From Pseudonocardiales bacterium (GTDB lineage: Bacteria > Actinomycetota > Actinomycetes > Mycobacteriales > Pseudonocardiaceae), in assembly GCA_023252195.1 (NCBI GenBank), contig JAHEXI010000006.1:62001-126000 (forward strand): a stretch of DNA of 64,000 bases, given 5' to 3'. The notes beneath the pieces were generated by a model that saw only the letters and a list, made by a program, of their open reading frames with translations, had not been told where the DNA came from and did no database searches. Within the stretch, counting starts at the first letter, position 1; each line of letters opens with the position of its first letter. The translations under genes were made by a program, and so were the position numbers. Of this stretch, positions 46,671-54,968 are shown in pieces.

Positions 46671-47537
46671 ATGATGGCCGCAGCTCGTGACCAACCCGCG
46701 CTATACGGCGGGCCGGTGGGATCCGACCAGAAAATGAGACGCGTCCGCGTCCAAGAGCTCACGGCGGCCAAATCCCGCGGCGAGAAGTGGGCGATGCTCA
46801 CCGCGTACGACTACTCGACGGCCAGGCTGCTCGACGCCGCAGGAATCCCGGTGTTGCTGGTCGGCGACTCGGCGGCCAATGTCGTCTACGGCTACGACAC
46901 GACGCTACCGGTGACCGTCGACGAACTGGTGCCCTTGGCACGCGGCGTGGTCCGCGGGGCCCGTCGTGCGATGGTCGTCGCCGACCTGCCATTCGGCTCC
47001 TATCAATCCTCCCCAACCCAGGCCCTGGAGACTGCGACCCGTTTCCTCAAAGAGGCCGGTGCGCACGCCGTGAAGCTGGAAGGCGGTCGCCGAGTGCTGC
47101 CCCAGGTGGAGGCGCTGGTCGCGGCGGGAGTGCCGGTGATGGCGCACCTCGGGCTCACCCCACAGTCTGTGCACGCGATGAGCGGCTACCAGGTGCAAGG
47201 CCGGGGCGAGCAGGGCGAACGGCTGCTCGACGACGCGAAGGCCCTGGAAGCCGCCGGAGCGTTCGCCATCGTGCTTGAAGTGATTCCGGCCGAGCTGGCT
47301 GCGCGGATCACCGCGGCGGCGAGTGTGCCCACCATCGGGATCGGTGCCGGACCGGCATGCGACGCGCAGGTCATGGTGTGGCAGGACATGGTGGCCTTCC
47401 ACGCTGCCAGCGGCCCGGTGCCGAAGTTCGTCAAGATCTACGCCCAGCTCGGCAACGGGCTGCGGGACGCCGCGAGCCACTTCGCCGACGATGTCCGCTC
47501 AGGCGCCTACCCCGGGCTGGAGCACACCTACAGCTGA
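46671..47537 (+). CDS. panB: 3-methyl-2-oxobutanoate hydroxymethyltransferase
   Basis: First step of pantothenate synthesis: transfers a one-carbon unit from methylenetetrahydrofolate to ketoisovalerate. The 288-residue barrel protein has [44 protein letters not shown] (metal Asp), [34 protein letters not shown] and [18 protein letters not shown]. Corresponds to Rv2225. No panC or panD is adjacent. Ketoisovalerate links it to ilvE at 22 kb. Confidence 0.95.
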   Translation: MMAAARDQPALYGGPVGSDQKMRRVRVQELTAAKSRGEKWAMLTAYDYSTARLLDAAGIPVLLVGDSAANVVYGYDTTLPVTVDELVPLARGVVRGARRAMVVADLPFGSYQSSPTQALETATRFLKEAGAHAVKLEGGRRVLPQVEALVAAGVPVMAHLGLTPQSVHAMSGYQVQGRGEQGERLLDDAKALEAAGAFAIVLEVIPAELAARITAAASVPTIGIGAGPACDAQVMVWQDMVAFHAASGPVPKFVKIYAQLGNGLRDAASHFADDVRSGAYPGLEHTYS

Positions 47538-47601
47538 GCAGTCCCGCTACACCGGGCGAACAGATCGCGCGATGGGACGTGTGATCGGGGTTGGGGCAGC
47601 G

Positions 47602-47660
47602 ATCACGGTTTGTGTGCACTACGCGACAAAGATTGTCGTCTAAGGCACACAAGCGGTGAT
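47602..47660. terminator. Imperfect long hairpin after panB with inner stem
   Basis: ATCACGGTTTGTGTGC (47602-47617) pairs with GCACACAAGCGGTGAT (47645-47660), 14 of 16 positions matching. Inside lies a second perfect stem, CGACAA/TTGTCG (47624-47629, 47633-47638), with a 3-nt loop. It lies 65 bp after panB and 200 bp before cydA, and could be the panB terminator. Confidence 0.55.
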
Positions 47661-47860
47661 CACAAGCAGGCTTCGTCGATCAGCTCGGGAATCATCTTCG
47701 GTTTGCGGCCGATGTAGCGGGCCCGGTCCGTGCGGGGCCGGTGAAGGTGCGTTCCGGGACCAGGGCTCGGCGGCGATCCAGTCGCCCCTGTTGGGCAAGG
47801 GGCCTACGGTCGAAGCACGAGCAGGTGATCACCGATCGGGGAACGGAAAGGTTGGCGCTC

Positions 47861-49264
47861 GTGCTCGCTTTGAACGTGTACGTGCTGCTTTCCACGCACG
47901 TGAGCTATCGCGGGGTAGCCGCAGCGGCGTCTCCGATCAACCTGTGGGCTGCCAGAGAGCAGATGGCGATCTCACTGGGTTGGCACATCATTCTGGCTTG
48001 TCTGGGAGTCGGGATGCCCGCACTGACCCTGTTCGCCGAGTGGCGGGGCTTGCGCACCGGCGAGGATGCCTACCGGCTGCTGGCCCACCGGTGGGCCAAG
48101 GCCATGGGGGTGCTGTTCGCCGTCGGCGCGGTGTCGGGGACCATCCTCAGCTTCGAAATGGGGTTGTTGTGGCCGGGCATGATGAGCCGCTACGGCCAGG
48201 TCATCGGGCTCCCGTTCGCGTTGGAGGGGATCGCGTTCTTCATCGAAGCGATCTTTTTGGGCATCTACCTCTACGCCTGGGATCGGCTACCACCGCGCCA
48301 GCACCTGCTCTCCGGTATCCCGATCGTGGTGGCCGGGGTGTGTTCGGCGTTCTTCGTGGTCACCGCCAACGCCTGGATGAACCAACCGCGGGGATTCGAC
48401 CTCACTAACGGCACCGTCACCGCAGTCGACCCGTGGGCGGCGATGTTCAACCCGGCTACCCCGCCGGAAACCACTCACATGATCCTGGCTGCGTTCATGG
48501 TCACCGGGTTCATCATCGCCAGCGTCTACGCGGTAGCCCTGCTGCGGGGCCGCCGGGATCGCTACCATCGGCTCGGTTTCCTGATCCCGTTCACCGCCGC
48601 CGCGATCATCACGCCAGTTCAGATCGCCGTCGGTGACTACGCAGCCCGGTTCCTGGCCACCAACCAGCCCACCAAACTCGCCGCCATCGAGGGCGTCTAC
48701 CACACCGGCTCACACATTCCACTGACCGTCGCGGGCATCCCGATGGATGGGCAGCTGCGCTACGGGCTGGAGATCCCCAACGGACTGTCGCTACTGGTGG
48801 GCTACAGCCCGAACACCGTGATCGCCGGCTTGGACCGGGTACCCGTAGCCGACCGACCGCCTGTCGGAGTCGTACATCTGTCCTTCGACATCATGGTCGG
48901 CATCGGCTCCGCTTTCCTGCTGCTGGGTATCTGGCTCGGACTGAGCTGGTGGCGGCGCCGCGACCTGCCCCGGACCCGGTGGTTTCTGCGGGTCGCCAGC
49001 GTCACCGGGATCGCGGCCTGCTGCGCTCTGGAAGCGGGGTGGGTCACCACCGAGGTCGGCCGCCAACCTTGGATCGTGTGGGGCCAGATGAGAACCGCCG
49101 ACGCGGTCAACCCCGCGCCAGGTCTGTTCGTCGGCCTTATTGCGGTGCTCGCGGTCTACCTCGTGATGACCATCGGTACGGTCTACGTCCTGCGCCGGAT
49201 GGCCCGCTATCACCGGCTGATGGCTCCGCAAGAGCACGACGCCGGAGCCGGAGGTGCACGGTGA
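47861..49264 (+). CDS. cydA: Cytochrome bd-type quinol oxidase subunit I
   Basis: A 467-residue heme-bearing subunit with about nine helices. AREQMAISLGWHIILACLGVGMP (heme b595 His), LPFALEGIAFFIEAIFLGIYLYAW (Glu pair, heme/proton site) and GRQPWIVWGQMRTADAV (a short Q-loop, as in cyanide-insensitive CioA/short-loop types) are visible. It provides the second, low-energy but high-affinity terminal oxidase beside bcc-aa3. The start is uncertain: GTG 47861 has GGAAAGG about 9 nt upstream; the frame is open to 47741. Coupled by GTGA overlap to cydB. Confidence 0.93.
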   Translation: MLALNVYVLLSTHVSYRGVAAAASPINLWAAREQMAISLGWHIILACLGVGMPALTLFAEWRGLRTGEDAYRLLAHRWAKAMGVLFAVGAVSGTILSFEMGLLWPGMMSRYGQVIGLPFALEGIAFFIEAIFLGIYLYAWDRLPPRQHLLSGIPIVVAGVCSAFFVVTANAWMNQPRGFDLTNGTVTAVDPWAAMFNPATPPETTHMILAAFMVTGFIIASVYAVALLRGRRDRYHRLGFLIPFTAAAIITPVQIAVGDYAARFLATNQPTKLAAIEGVYHTGSHIPLTVAGIPMDGQLRYGLEIPNGLSLLVGYSPNTVIAGLDRVPVADRPPVGVVHLSFDIMVGIGSAFLLLGIWLGLSWWRRRDLPRTRWFLRVASVTGIAACCALEAGWVTTEVGRQPWIVWGQMRTADAVNPAPGLFVGLIAVLAVYLVMTIGTVYVLRRMARYHRLMAPQEHDAGAGGAR

Positions 49265-50304
49265 GCCTCGCCCAGTGGTCGATCGCCGTGCTGTGGATCG
49301 GACTGACGCTCTACGCGCTGCTGGCCGGAGCAGACTTCGGCGCCGGCTTCTGGGATCTGTTCGCCGGGGGAAGCCAGCGAGGTCGTCCGCAGCGGGACCT
49401 GATCGAGCATTCCATCGGGCCGGTGTGGGAGGCCAACCACGTCTGGCTGATCTTCGTCATCGTGCTGCTGTGGACGGCTTTCCCGACTGTGTTCGCGTCC
49501 GTGATGTCCACCTTGTACATTCCCTTGACGCTGGTGGCACTCGGCATCATCGTGCGGGGCGCGGCGTTCGCCTTTCGCAAGGCCAGCGACCAACTTGGGC
49601 AGCAACGCCTGTTCGGCGCCGCCTTCGCGCTGTCCTCGGTGCTCACCCCGTTTTTCCTCGGCACCGTGGCCGGCGGCATCGCGTCGGGCCGCGTTCCGCT
49701 CGGGTTGGCCGCCGGTGACCTGTTCACCAGTTGGTGCAACCCCACCTCGGTGCTGGGCGGCACGATCGCGGTGGGTATTGCCGCCTATCTCGCGGCGACC
49801 TACCTGTGCGCGGACGCCATGCGCGAAGGCCACAGTGAGCTTGCCGAGGCATTCCGACGCCGCGCGCTGATCACCGGCATCGTGCTCGGTGTCGTGGCAT
49901 TGAGCGGGATCGCGGTGCTGCACGCCGACGCGCCCCGGCTGTTCGACGGTCTGACACACCGCGCGTTGCCGCTGGTCATTGTCTCGGCCATCGCGGGCGT
50001 GGCCTCGCTGCTGCTGGTGCTACGCCGCCGCTACCTGCTGGTACGGGTCACTGCGGCGCTGGCGGTCACCGCGGTGTTGTGGGGATGGGCGCTGGCCCAG
50101 TACCCATATCTACTCCCACCCCCCGCGACGGCGAATGTCACCATCACTGCCAGCGCAGCGACTCCGGCCGTACTCTTGGCCACGCTCATCGCACTGGCCG
50201 TCGGCGCAGCGCTGCTCATCCCCTCGCTGCTGTGGCTGTTCGTGCTCTTTCAGCGAGGCCAACGCGCTGACGAGCAGAAGCAACTGAGTGTCAGAGGCCG
50301 GTGA
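49261..50304 (+). CDS. cydB: Cytochrome bd-type quinol oxidase subunit II
   Basis: A 347-residue membrane partner of CydA. It opens with WIGLTLYALLAGADFGAGFWDL, then IGPVWEANHVWLIFVIVLLWTAFP, SWCNPTSVLGGTIAVGIAAYL and a C-terminal helix with LLIPSLLWLFVLFQRG, all typical of CydB. The GTG start overlaps the cydA stop. No cydDC follows; the next genes are on the other strand and overlap its 3' end by 14 bp. Confidence 0.94.
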   Translation: MSLAQWSIAVLWIGLTLYALLAGADFGAGFWDLFAGGSQRGRPQRDLIEHSIGPVWEANHVWLIFVIVLLWTAFPTVFASVMSTLYIPLTLVALGIIVRGAAFAFRKASDQLGQQRLFGAAFALSSVLTPFFLGTVAGGIASGRVPLGLAAGDLFTSWCNPTSVLGGTIAVGIAAYLAATYLCADAMREGHSELAEAFRRRALITGIVLGVVALSGIAVLHADAPRLFDGLTHRALPLVIVSAIAGVASLLLVLRRRYLLVRVTAALAVTAVLWGWALAQYPYLLPPPATANVTITASAATPAVLLATLIALAVGAALLIPSLLWLFVLFQRGQRADEQKQLSVRGR

Positions 50305-50965
50305 TGCGGATCCCGGCGTGCGTATGGTGTCGGCGGTTGACCGCGATCAGGTTGGCGACCAGCGCCTCCACTTGCCCGGCGTTGCGTAACCGCCCGCCGT
50401 AGATACCACGCATGCCAGGTACCGCGTCGGCTAAGGCACTTACCAGGTCCGTGGCTTCCCGGTCGTCGCCCAGCACCAGCACGTCCGTGTCCAGCCGGCT
50501 CACCTCGGGGTCATCGAGAAGCACCGCGGAGACATGGTGGAACGCGGCGATCACCCGGGACTGCGGCAGCAGCGTCTGGGCCTGCTCGGCGGCGCTGCCA
50601 GCAGGCACGTCGAGCGGGTACGGACCCCGACTGTCGAAGCCGAGCGGGTTCGCACAGTCGATCACGATCTTGCCAGCCAACGCCGGACGGAGCGAGGTCA
50701 GCAGCGCGGCGTGGCCGTCGAAGGGCACCGCCACCACGACCAGGTCTGCCTCGGCCGCGCAGCCGGCGTTGCCCGCACCGCGCACCCGCAGGGAACCGGC
50801 CCGCTCCCCCACTAAGGCCGCCGTCTCCTCGGCCCGATGAAGTTCCCGGGAGCCAATCACCACCCGCAGCCCACACAGTGCCCATCGGTAGGCCAGCCCC
50901 CGACCCTGCGGACCAGTGCCGCCGAGCACGCCGATCGTCAGCTGGGACAGGTCCGCCTGGATCAC
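50291..50965 (-). CDS. NADPH-dependent F420 reductase (Fno-like)
   Basis: A 224-residue coenzyme F420:NADP oxidoreductase. Dinucleotide motif IGVLGGTGPQGRGLAYRWA at the N-terminus, VVIGSRELHRAEETA (NADPH 2'-phosphate-binding Ser-Arg), VVVAVPFDGH, IDCANPLGFDSRGPYP, VIAAFHHVSAVLLDDP and GIYGGRLRNAGQVEALVANLIAVN. It equilibrates F420 and NADP pools. The GTG start overlaps the stop of the upstream hypothetical gene by GTGA, so the two are coupled. Confidence 0.92.
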   Translation of the reverse strand: MIQADLSQLTIGVLGGTGPQGRGLAYRWALCGLRVVIGSRELHRAEETAALVGERAGSLRVRGAGNAGCAAEADLVVVAVPFDGHAALLTSLRPALAGKIVIDCANPLGFDSRGPYPLDVPAGSAAEQAQTLLPQSRVIAAFHHVSAVLLDDPEVSRLDTDVLVLGDDREATDLVSALADAVPGMRGIYGGRLRNAGQVEALVANLIAVNRRHHTHAGIRITGL

Positions 50966-51387
50966 GGGCTGATGGCCGGAGGATGGCGAGGTATCGGATC
51001 CAGGCACGACACCAGAACCTCCCGGCACTGCGGATCCGGTACCACCACGTCGTTGCGGTCCCGGTACACCAGCTCTCCAGTGGTGTCGATCTCGAGCAGG
51101 TAACCGGCCTCGGCCAGCTGGCCTTCGTCCAGGTCAACCAACCGTTCGATGCGGCTGGGCACCACTCGATAGATGGGCCACGCCAGATCGCCATAGGTCC
51201 GATGTAGCTCATCGATGAGGTAGGCCATCTGCTGCTGCCAGGGCAAGGGCATCTCTTCGGCCAGTGACCGGGGCAACACCACATAGCCCTCGTCGACCCC
51301 CAGCTTGGCCCCCTCGAGGTGGTCCCGTAGCGGAGTGGCCGAAGCCGGCCGACGGGTTGGCCGCGGGATCGGTTCTGACGCGTACAC
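50962..51387 (-). CDS. Conserved hypothetical protein coupled to the F420 reductase
   Basis: A 141-residue soluble protein with GAKLGVDEGYVVLPRSLAEEMPLPWQQQMAYLIDELHRTYGDLAWPIYRVVPSRIERLVDLDE in its core and DPQCREVLVSCLDPIP near the end. The pattern looks conserved but I do not recognise a named domain. It lies between the wall-hydrolase gene of the secretion-like locus (15 bp) and the F420 reductase (GTGA overlap), so it probably belongs to one transcript with both. Confidence 0.82.
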   Translation of the reverse strand: MYASEPIPRPTRRPASATPLRDHLEGAKLGVDEGYVVLPRSLAEEMPLPWQQQMAYLIDELHRTYGDLAWPIYRVVPSRIERLVDLDEGQLAEAGYLLEIDTTGELVYRDRNDVVVPDPQCREVLVSCLDPIPRHPPAISP

Positions 51388-51402
51388 CTACACCTCCGGA
51401 TC

Positions 51403-52407
51403 TCAGGCCTTCGCGACCGGCACCCCTGGCCGGACCGCGAGCGGCATCAGTTCGTGCTCATCGAAGTTCACCGCTCGTTGCCGCAGCGGCACCGTTTGAT
51501 TAGCCGCCTCGACCATGCGGCCGTTACCCAGGTACATCGCAACGTGGTGGATGGTATCCGGGTTCGACGTGTCATAACCCCAGAACAGCAGGTCTCCGGG
51601 TTGTGCCTGGCGCACCGGCAGCTGGGTGCCGGCCCAGTACTGCTGTGCCGCCACTCGGGGCAGCGTGACCCCGGCAGACTGGTAGGCCCGCAGCATCAGC
51701 CCTGAGCAGTCGTAGGAATTAGGGCCGGTGGCGCCCCAGACGTAGGGCTTGCCGACTTCGCCCAGCGCGTACTGAATTGCCCGTCCGGCAATCTCGGATG
51801 GCGCCGGCAGCGGTGTGGAACAGGAGGCTTTGACGAACTCCGTGACGTCCCCGCCGACGGCGCCGATCACATTGACGGCCAGCGGTTCCCATTGGTGGTA
51901 GCGCGCCGGGAAGGCCGATCTCTCGATATCCTGCGCCGAATCCCCGGGACGCTGGGTTTCCCAGCCGGGAACCATCAGCAGCTTGTCGTAGAACTTGTTG
52001 ATCTCGTAGACCGGATCGGTGACCTGGGCGACGCTGCCCCAGCCTTGGGAGGGACGCATCTGGAAGATGCCCAGCGAATCCCGGTCGCCGTAGTGCAGGT
52101 TATGCAACCGGGACTCGGTCATCCCAGCTTGGATGGCGATCTGCCAGGCCCGTGGCGGCAGCCGACGCTGCTTGCCGATCGCGATGATCTGCTCGACGAT
52201 GGCGCGCTGCTCGGTATCGAGGTCGCTGACCCGGACGGCCACTCGCGGCGCTTCCCGCGGGTCGGTTGTCGCGAGAACCGAGCCGCACGGCGCTCCGAAC
52301 ATGAAATCGTCGGAACCGACACCGCCGAGCAGCGTGGAGATCGCGGCCAGCGCGATGAGACCGCCGAGCACGCCGATCACCAGGAGCCCGACCAGCCAGC
52401 GGCGCAT
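51403..52407 (-). CDS. Membrane-anchored lytic transglycosylase/NlpC-P60 wall hydrolase
   Basis: A 334-residue two-domain wall enzyme. One N-terminal helix (LVGLLVIGVLGGLIALAAIS) anchors it. About residues 60-190 resemble the lysozyme-like transglycosylase fold (IAIQAGMTESRLHNL with the Glu, SLGIFQMRPSQGWG). About 205-334 form the NlpC/P60 domain (TGPNSYDCSGLMLRAYQ with Cys, TIHHVAMYLGNG with His). In gram-positive conjugation systems such proteins (VirB1/TcpG/Orf14 type) open the wall for the channel. Downstream-most gene of the secretion-like locus; 3-bp gap to the TcpC-like gene. Confidence 0.92.
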   Translation of the reverse strand: MRRWLVGLLVIGVLGGLIALAAISTLLGGVGSDDFMFGAPCGSVLATTDPREAPRVAVRVSDLDTEQRAIVEQIIAIGKQRRLPPRAWQIAIQAGMTESRLHNLHYGDRDSLGIFQMRPSQGWGSVAQVTDPVYEINKFYDKLLMVPGWETQRPGDSAQDIERSAFPARYHQWEPLAVNVIGAVGGDVTEFVKASCSTPLPAPSEIAGRAIQYALGEVGKPYVWGATGPNSYDCSGLMLRAYQSAGVTLPRVAAQQYWAGTQLPVRQAQPGDLLFWGYDTSNPDTIHHVAMYLGNGRMVEAANQTVPLRQRAVNFDEHELMPLAVRPGVPVAKA

Positions 52408-52410
52408 GCC

Positions 52411-53004
52411 TCAACCCGCCCGCTCGTAACTGGCAACCCGCCAGCCAGCGGGCGTGGACACCAGCAGCAGCCGCACCACTACCGCGGTGGTGGCCACGTC
52501 GACCTCAGCCGAGCTCGCCCCCGCGCTGACGGTCCGCGGCGCGTCGATGATCTGCGCCGCGGGGACGTTCGCCGGGTCAATCGACTGAAGTTGGGGAAAC
52601 AGGTCGTCAGTGGTGTAGGGCCGCAGCTGCTCAACCCAACGCGCAGCGGTGATGCCCTTTGGGACGGTAAGAAACCCAGTGACCCAGGAGCGCGCGACGG
52701 TGAGTGCGGCGGCTGGCGCCGGGGCGCTCGGGGCCAAAGCGGGAGCCTGCCGGGCAATGCCAGCGTCGGCTGGCGCCGAGCGTGACCCCGTACCGAACGG
52801 GCTCGCTGCGGCCTTACGCTCAGCGCTGATCGACGGCGCCGCGAAAGTCGCACCACTGCGGTTGTCAGGCAACACCCGTCCGAGTCCGAGACCGATCGCG
52901 ACGAGCGCCAACACGGTACCGGCGAGGTGCTTGGGAGAACGCACCGGCCAGCCCCAGAACCTGCGGTAGACGGCTGCGCGGCCGCGGTGGGTCCGGATCG
53001 GCAC
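52411..53004 (-). CDS. TcpC/VirB8-like membrane protein
   Basis: A 197-residue protein with a basic cytoplasmic start, one helix (HLAGTVLALVAIGLGLGRVL), an Ala/Pro-rich linker (about 60-100) and an NTF2-like C-terminal domain: ALTVARSWVTGFLTVPKGI, WVEQLRPYTTDDLFPQLQS, VDVATTAVVVRLLLVST, GWRVASYERAG. This is the layout of TcpC/conjugal transfer proteins of the VirB8 superfamily, which sit in the gram-positive channel core. Assignment rests on architecture and position. Confidence 0.75.
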   Translation of the reverse strand: MPIRTHRGRAAVYRRFWGWPVRSPKHLAGTVLALVAIGLGLGRVLPDNRSGATFAAPSISAERKAAASPFGTGSRSAPADAGIARQAPALAPSAPAPAAALTVARSWVTGFLTVPKGITAARWVEQLRPYTTDDLFPQLQSIDPANVPAAQIIDAPRTVSAGASSAEVDVATTAVVVRLLLVSTPAGWRVASYERAG

Positions 53005-53018
53005 GGCGCGTCCCCCGG

Positions 53019-54968
53019 TCAGTCCACGAACCGGGCGTTGGCACCGTCAGTGGTTTCCAGGCGGGCTTCAGAGCCGGCTTCCGAGCCGACTTCCAGGCCG
53101 GCCGACGGCCGGTACACCACCCACACCGGGCGCCCGGCCACCTCGTCCAGCCCCGCCTCCTGCGGTGCGCCCCGGGAACTGCTGACCGCCGAGGGCACAT
53201 ACACCGGATCCTCGCCGACGCGGGTGCGGCCGCGTGCAGGCGCGCTGAATCCGGTCGGCACCGCAGCCAACCCATCGGGCCGTAACACGCTGCTGCTCGC
53301 CCCGGTCAACACCGCCTCGTCGTACCCCAGGCCAGGACCACCAAGGGCGGTAGGACGGCCCGCGCCGAGCGCCGGCGTGGCCGCCGAGCCAGCACCTCTG
53401 CGATCCATTCGCCCGGCCGTGACGATCACCGGTGCGTCAGCCTCTGGACGCACCCGGCTGCCAGCCACCGAGCCTGCCGCAGCTGCCGCCGGATCACTCT
53501 CAGCGCCGCGGGCCTCCTCCCAGAACCGCTCCGAGGGACTGGCGTCGACATCTGCCCCGCGCCGGCGCAGCCGGGCCAGTACACCCGGCGGGGGTGCGGG
53601 TAGCGCACCACCTACCGCACCGACCGCGAGCTCGGTCATCTGCCACATCCGCCGAACCGGCCGAGCCACCAGCAACAACACCACGGTGATCATCCCGGCG
53701 AGCAGCATCTGCGCGAGCACCGACATGTTGCGGGTGGGGTCGAAAACCCACACCATGACCAACGTGTGCAGTGCGGCCAGCGCTGACAGCATCACGATGT
53801 TGAGCAGCGCGGCGCCGACCGCGCGGCCGACGCCGCGCAAAATGTCGTGGTACAAGATTGCGATCAGACCGATGATCGGGCCGAGCAGGATCACCACCCG
53901 CAGCAGCACCTGAGCCAGCAGCAATGCCGCCTGCGCGAGCAGTTGGAACAGTCCGAACATCACCGCCTGCAGGGCAGCCAGGAATCCGACGCCGATCCGG
54001 TTGCCGTCCACCCCCTGGAAGTAGCCGTAGGCGCTGCCGGTCCGGTCGGCGATCGCCTTGTACTCCTGCTTCTTGCGATCCGCAACACCGGATTTCGGAT
54101 CGTCCGCGCCGTTGGCGATCTCTTGCTTGGTGTAGGCCTGCGCCCGAAGTAGGTCACGGCCGAGCTGGGCAGCCTGCGGACCGTCCGGAGAACCGAATTC
54201 CCCGCGTAGCCAGTTGCGGTAGATGATCTGGTCGTGCAGCAGGGTCGGTAGCGCATCGCGCTGCTCGATACCGACCTCGTGCAGGAACCCGCTGCGCACG
54301 TCATTGCTGCCCTCGACGAGAACGCCATCGAGCACCTGGGTGTACAGCAGTGGGGTCAGGTAGGTCGCGGCCGCCAACCAGATGCCAGCCAGCGCCCACG
54401 CCGCGCGTTTGCTGACCGCGGCGAGGTCGCCGCGCCAGATCGATCGGAATAGCACGATTGCCAGCAGCACCGCGACCAGCCCGAACCACGGTGCGTAGAC
54501 GCTGTCGTACAGCGCGACCGTGCCCGAGACGATCAGATCGTTCAACGGAGCCAGCAGGCCCCCATCGGACAGCGCGTAGTGCAGCCCGTTAGTAGCGCCG
54601 ACGATCGCCTTGCCGATGTCGAACAGCAGGTTGCCGGTCCAGGTGTCGATCACCGCATTCGGGTTGCGCAGGCCCGAAGGACCACAGCCGAGGTCATAGG
54701 TGTGCCACACCAGTCCGGCGTAGCCGACCTCGTGGTACGCGCTGTTCGGCGCGCCGGCCTGCAGCGGTGTCGGATCGATCGCACCGACCATGCCGGACCC
54801 GGGCCGCTCCGGGTTGGGTGCCTGTTTGCAGTCGTCGGCTCCGGGGACCTGCGCCAGCGCTGAGGACCCCCAGGCACTCGACGGACTGAGCAGCGCGATG
54901 GCCGCCATCAGCCCGAGCAGCGCCAACAACGCCGCGATCCGCCGGCCGCGCAGCACCTGGAGGATCAT
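53019..54968 (-). CDS. TrbL/VirB6-like polytopic membrane protein
   Basis: A 649-residue protein. A signal-like N-terminal helix (ALLALLGLMAAIALLSP) is followed by an external region with Cys pairs (DDCKQAPNP; YDLGCGPSG), then helices at about 155-180 and 190-215. After a soluble loop, four to five helices lie at about 330-450 (LLAQAALLLAQVLLRVVILLG, IIGLIAILYHDIL, ALLNIVMLSALAALHTLVMV, MLLAGMITVVLLLVA). The 180-residue cytoplasmic tail is Ala/Gly-rich and low in complexity, ending with LEVGSEAGSEARLE repeats. This is typical of the inner-membrane channel subunit. Its ATG overlaps the VirB4-like gene's stop (ATGA). Confidence 0.85.
   Translation of the reverse strand: MILQVLRGRRIAALLALLGLMAAIALLSPSSAWGSSALAQVPGADDCKQAPNPERPGSGMVGAIDPTPLQAGAPNSAYHEVGYAGLVWHTYDLGCGPSGLRNPNAVIDTWTGNLLFDIGKAIVGATNGLHYALSDGGLLAPLNDLIVSGTVALYDSVYAPWFGLVAVLLAIVLFRSIWRGDLAAVSKRAAWALAGIWLAAATYLTPLLYTQVLDGVLVEGSNDVRSGFLHEVGIEQRDALPTLLHDQIIYRNWLRGEFGSPDGPQAAQLGRDLLRAQAYTKQEIANGADDPKSGVADRKKQEYKAIADRTGSAYGYFQGVDGNRIGVGFLAALQAVMFGLFQLLAQAALLLAQVLLRVVILLGPIIGLIAILYHDILRGVGRAVGAALLNIVMLSALAALHTLVMVWVFDPTRNMSVLAQMLLAGMITVVLLLVARPVRRMWQMTELAVGAVGGALPAPPPGVLARLRRRGADVDASPSERFWEEARGAESDPAAAAAGSVAGSRVRPEADAPVIVTAGRMDRRGAGSAATPALGAGRPTALGGPGLGYDEAVLTGASSSVLRPDGLAAVPTGFSAPARGRTRVGEDPVYVPSAVSSSRGAPQEAGLDEVAGRPVWVVYRPSAGLEVGSEAGSEARLETTDGANARFVD

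Noticed and set aside
53426-53913. Plus-strand frames opposite the TrbL-like gene
   Set aside because: They mirror a low-complexity Ala/Gly-rich tail and have no start signals.
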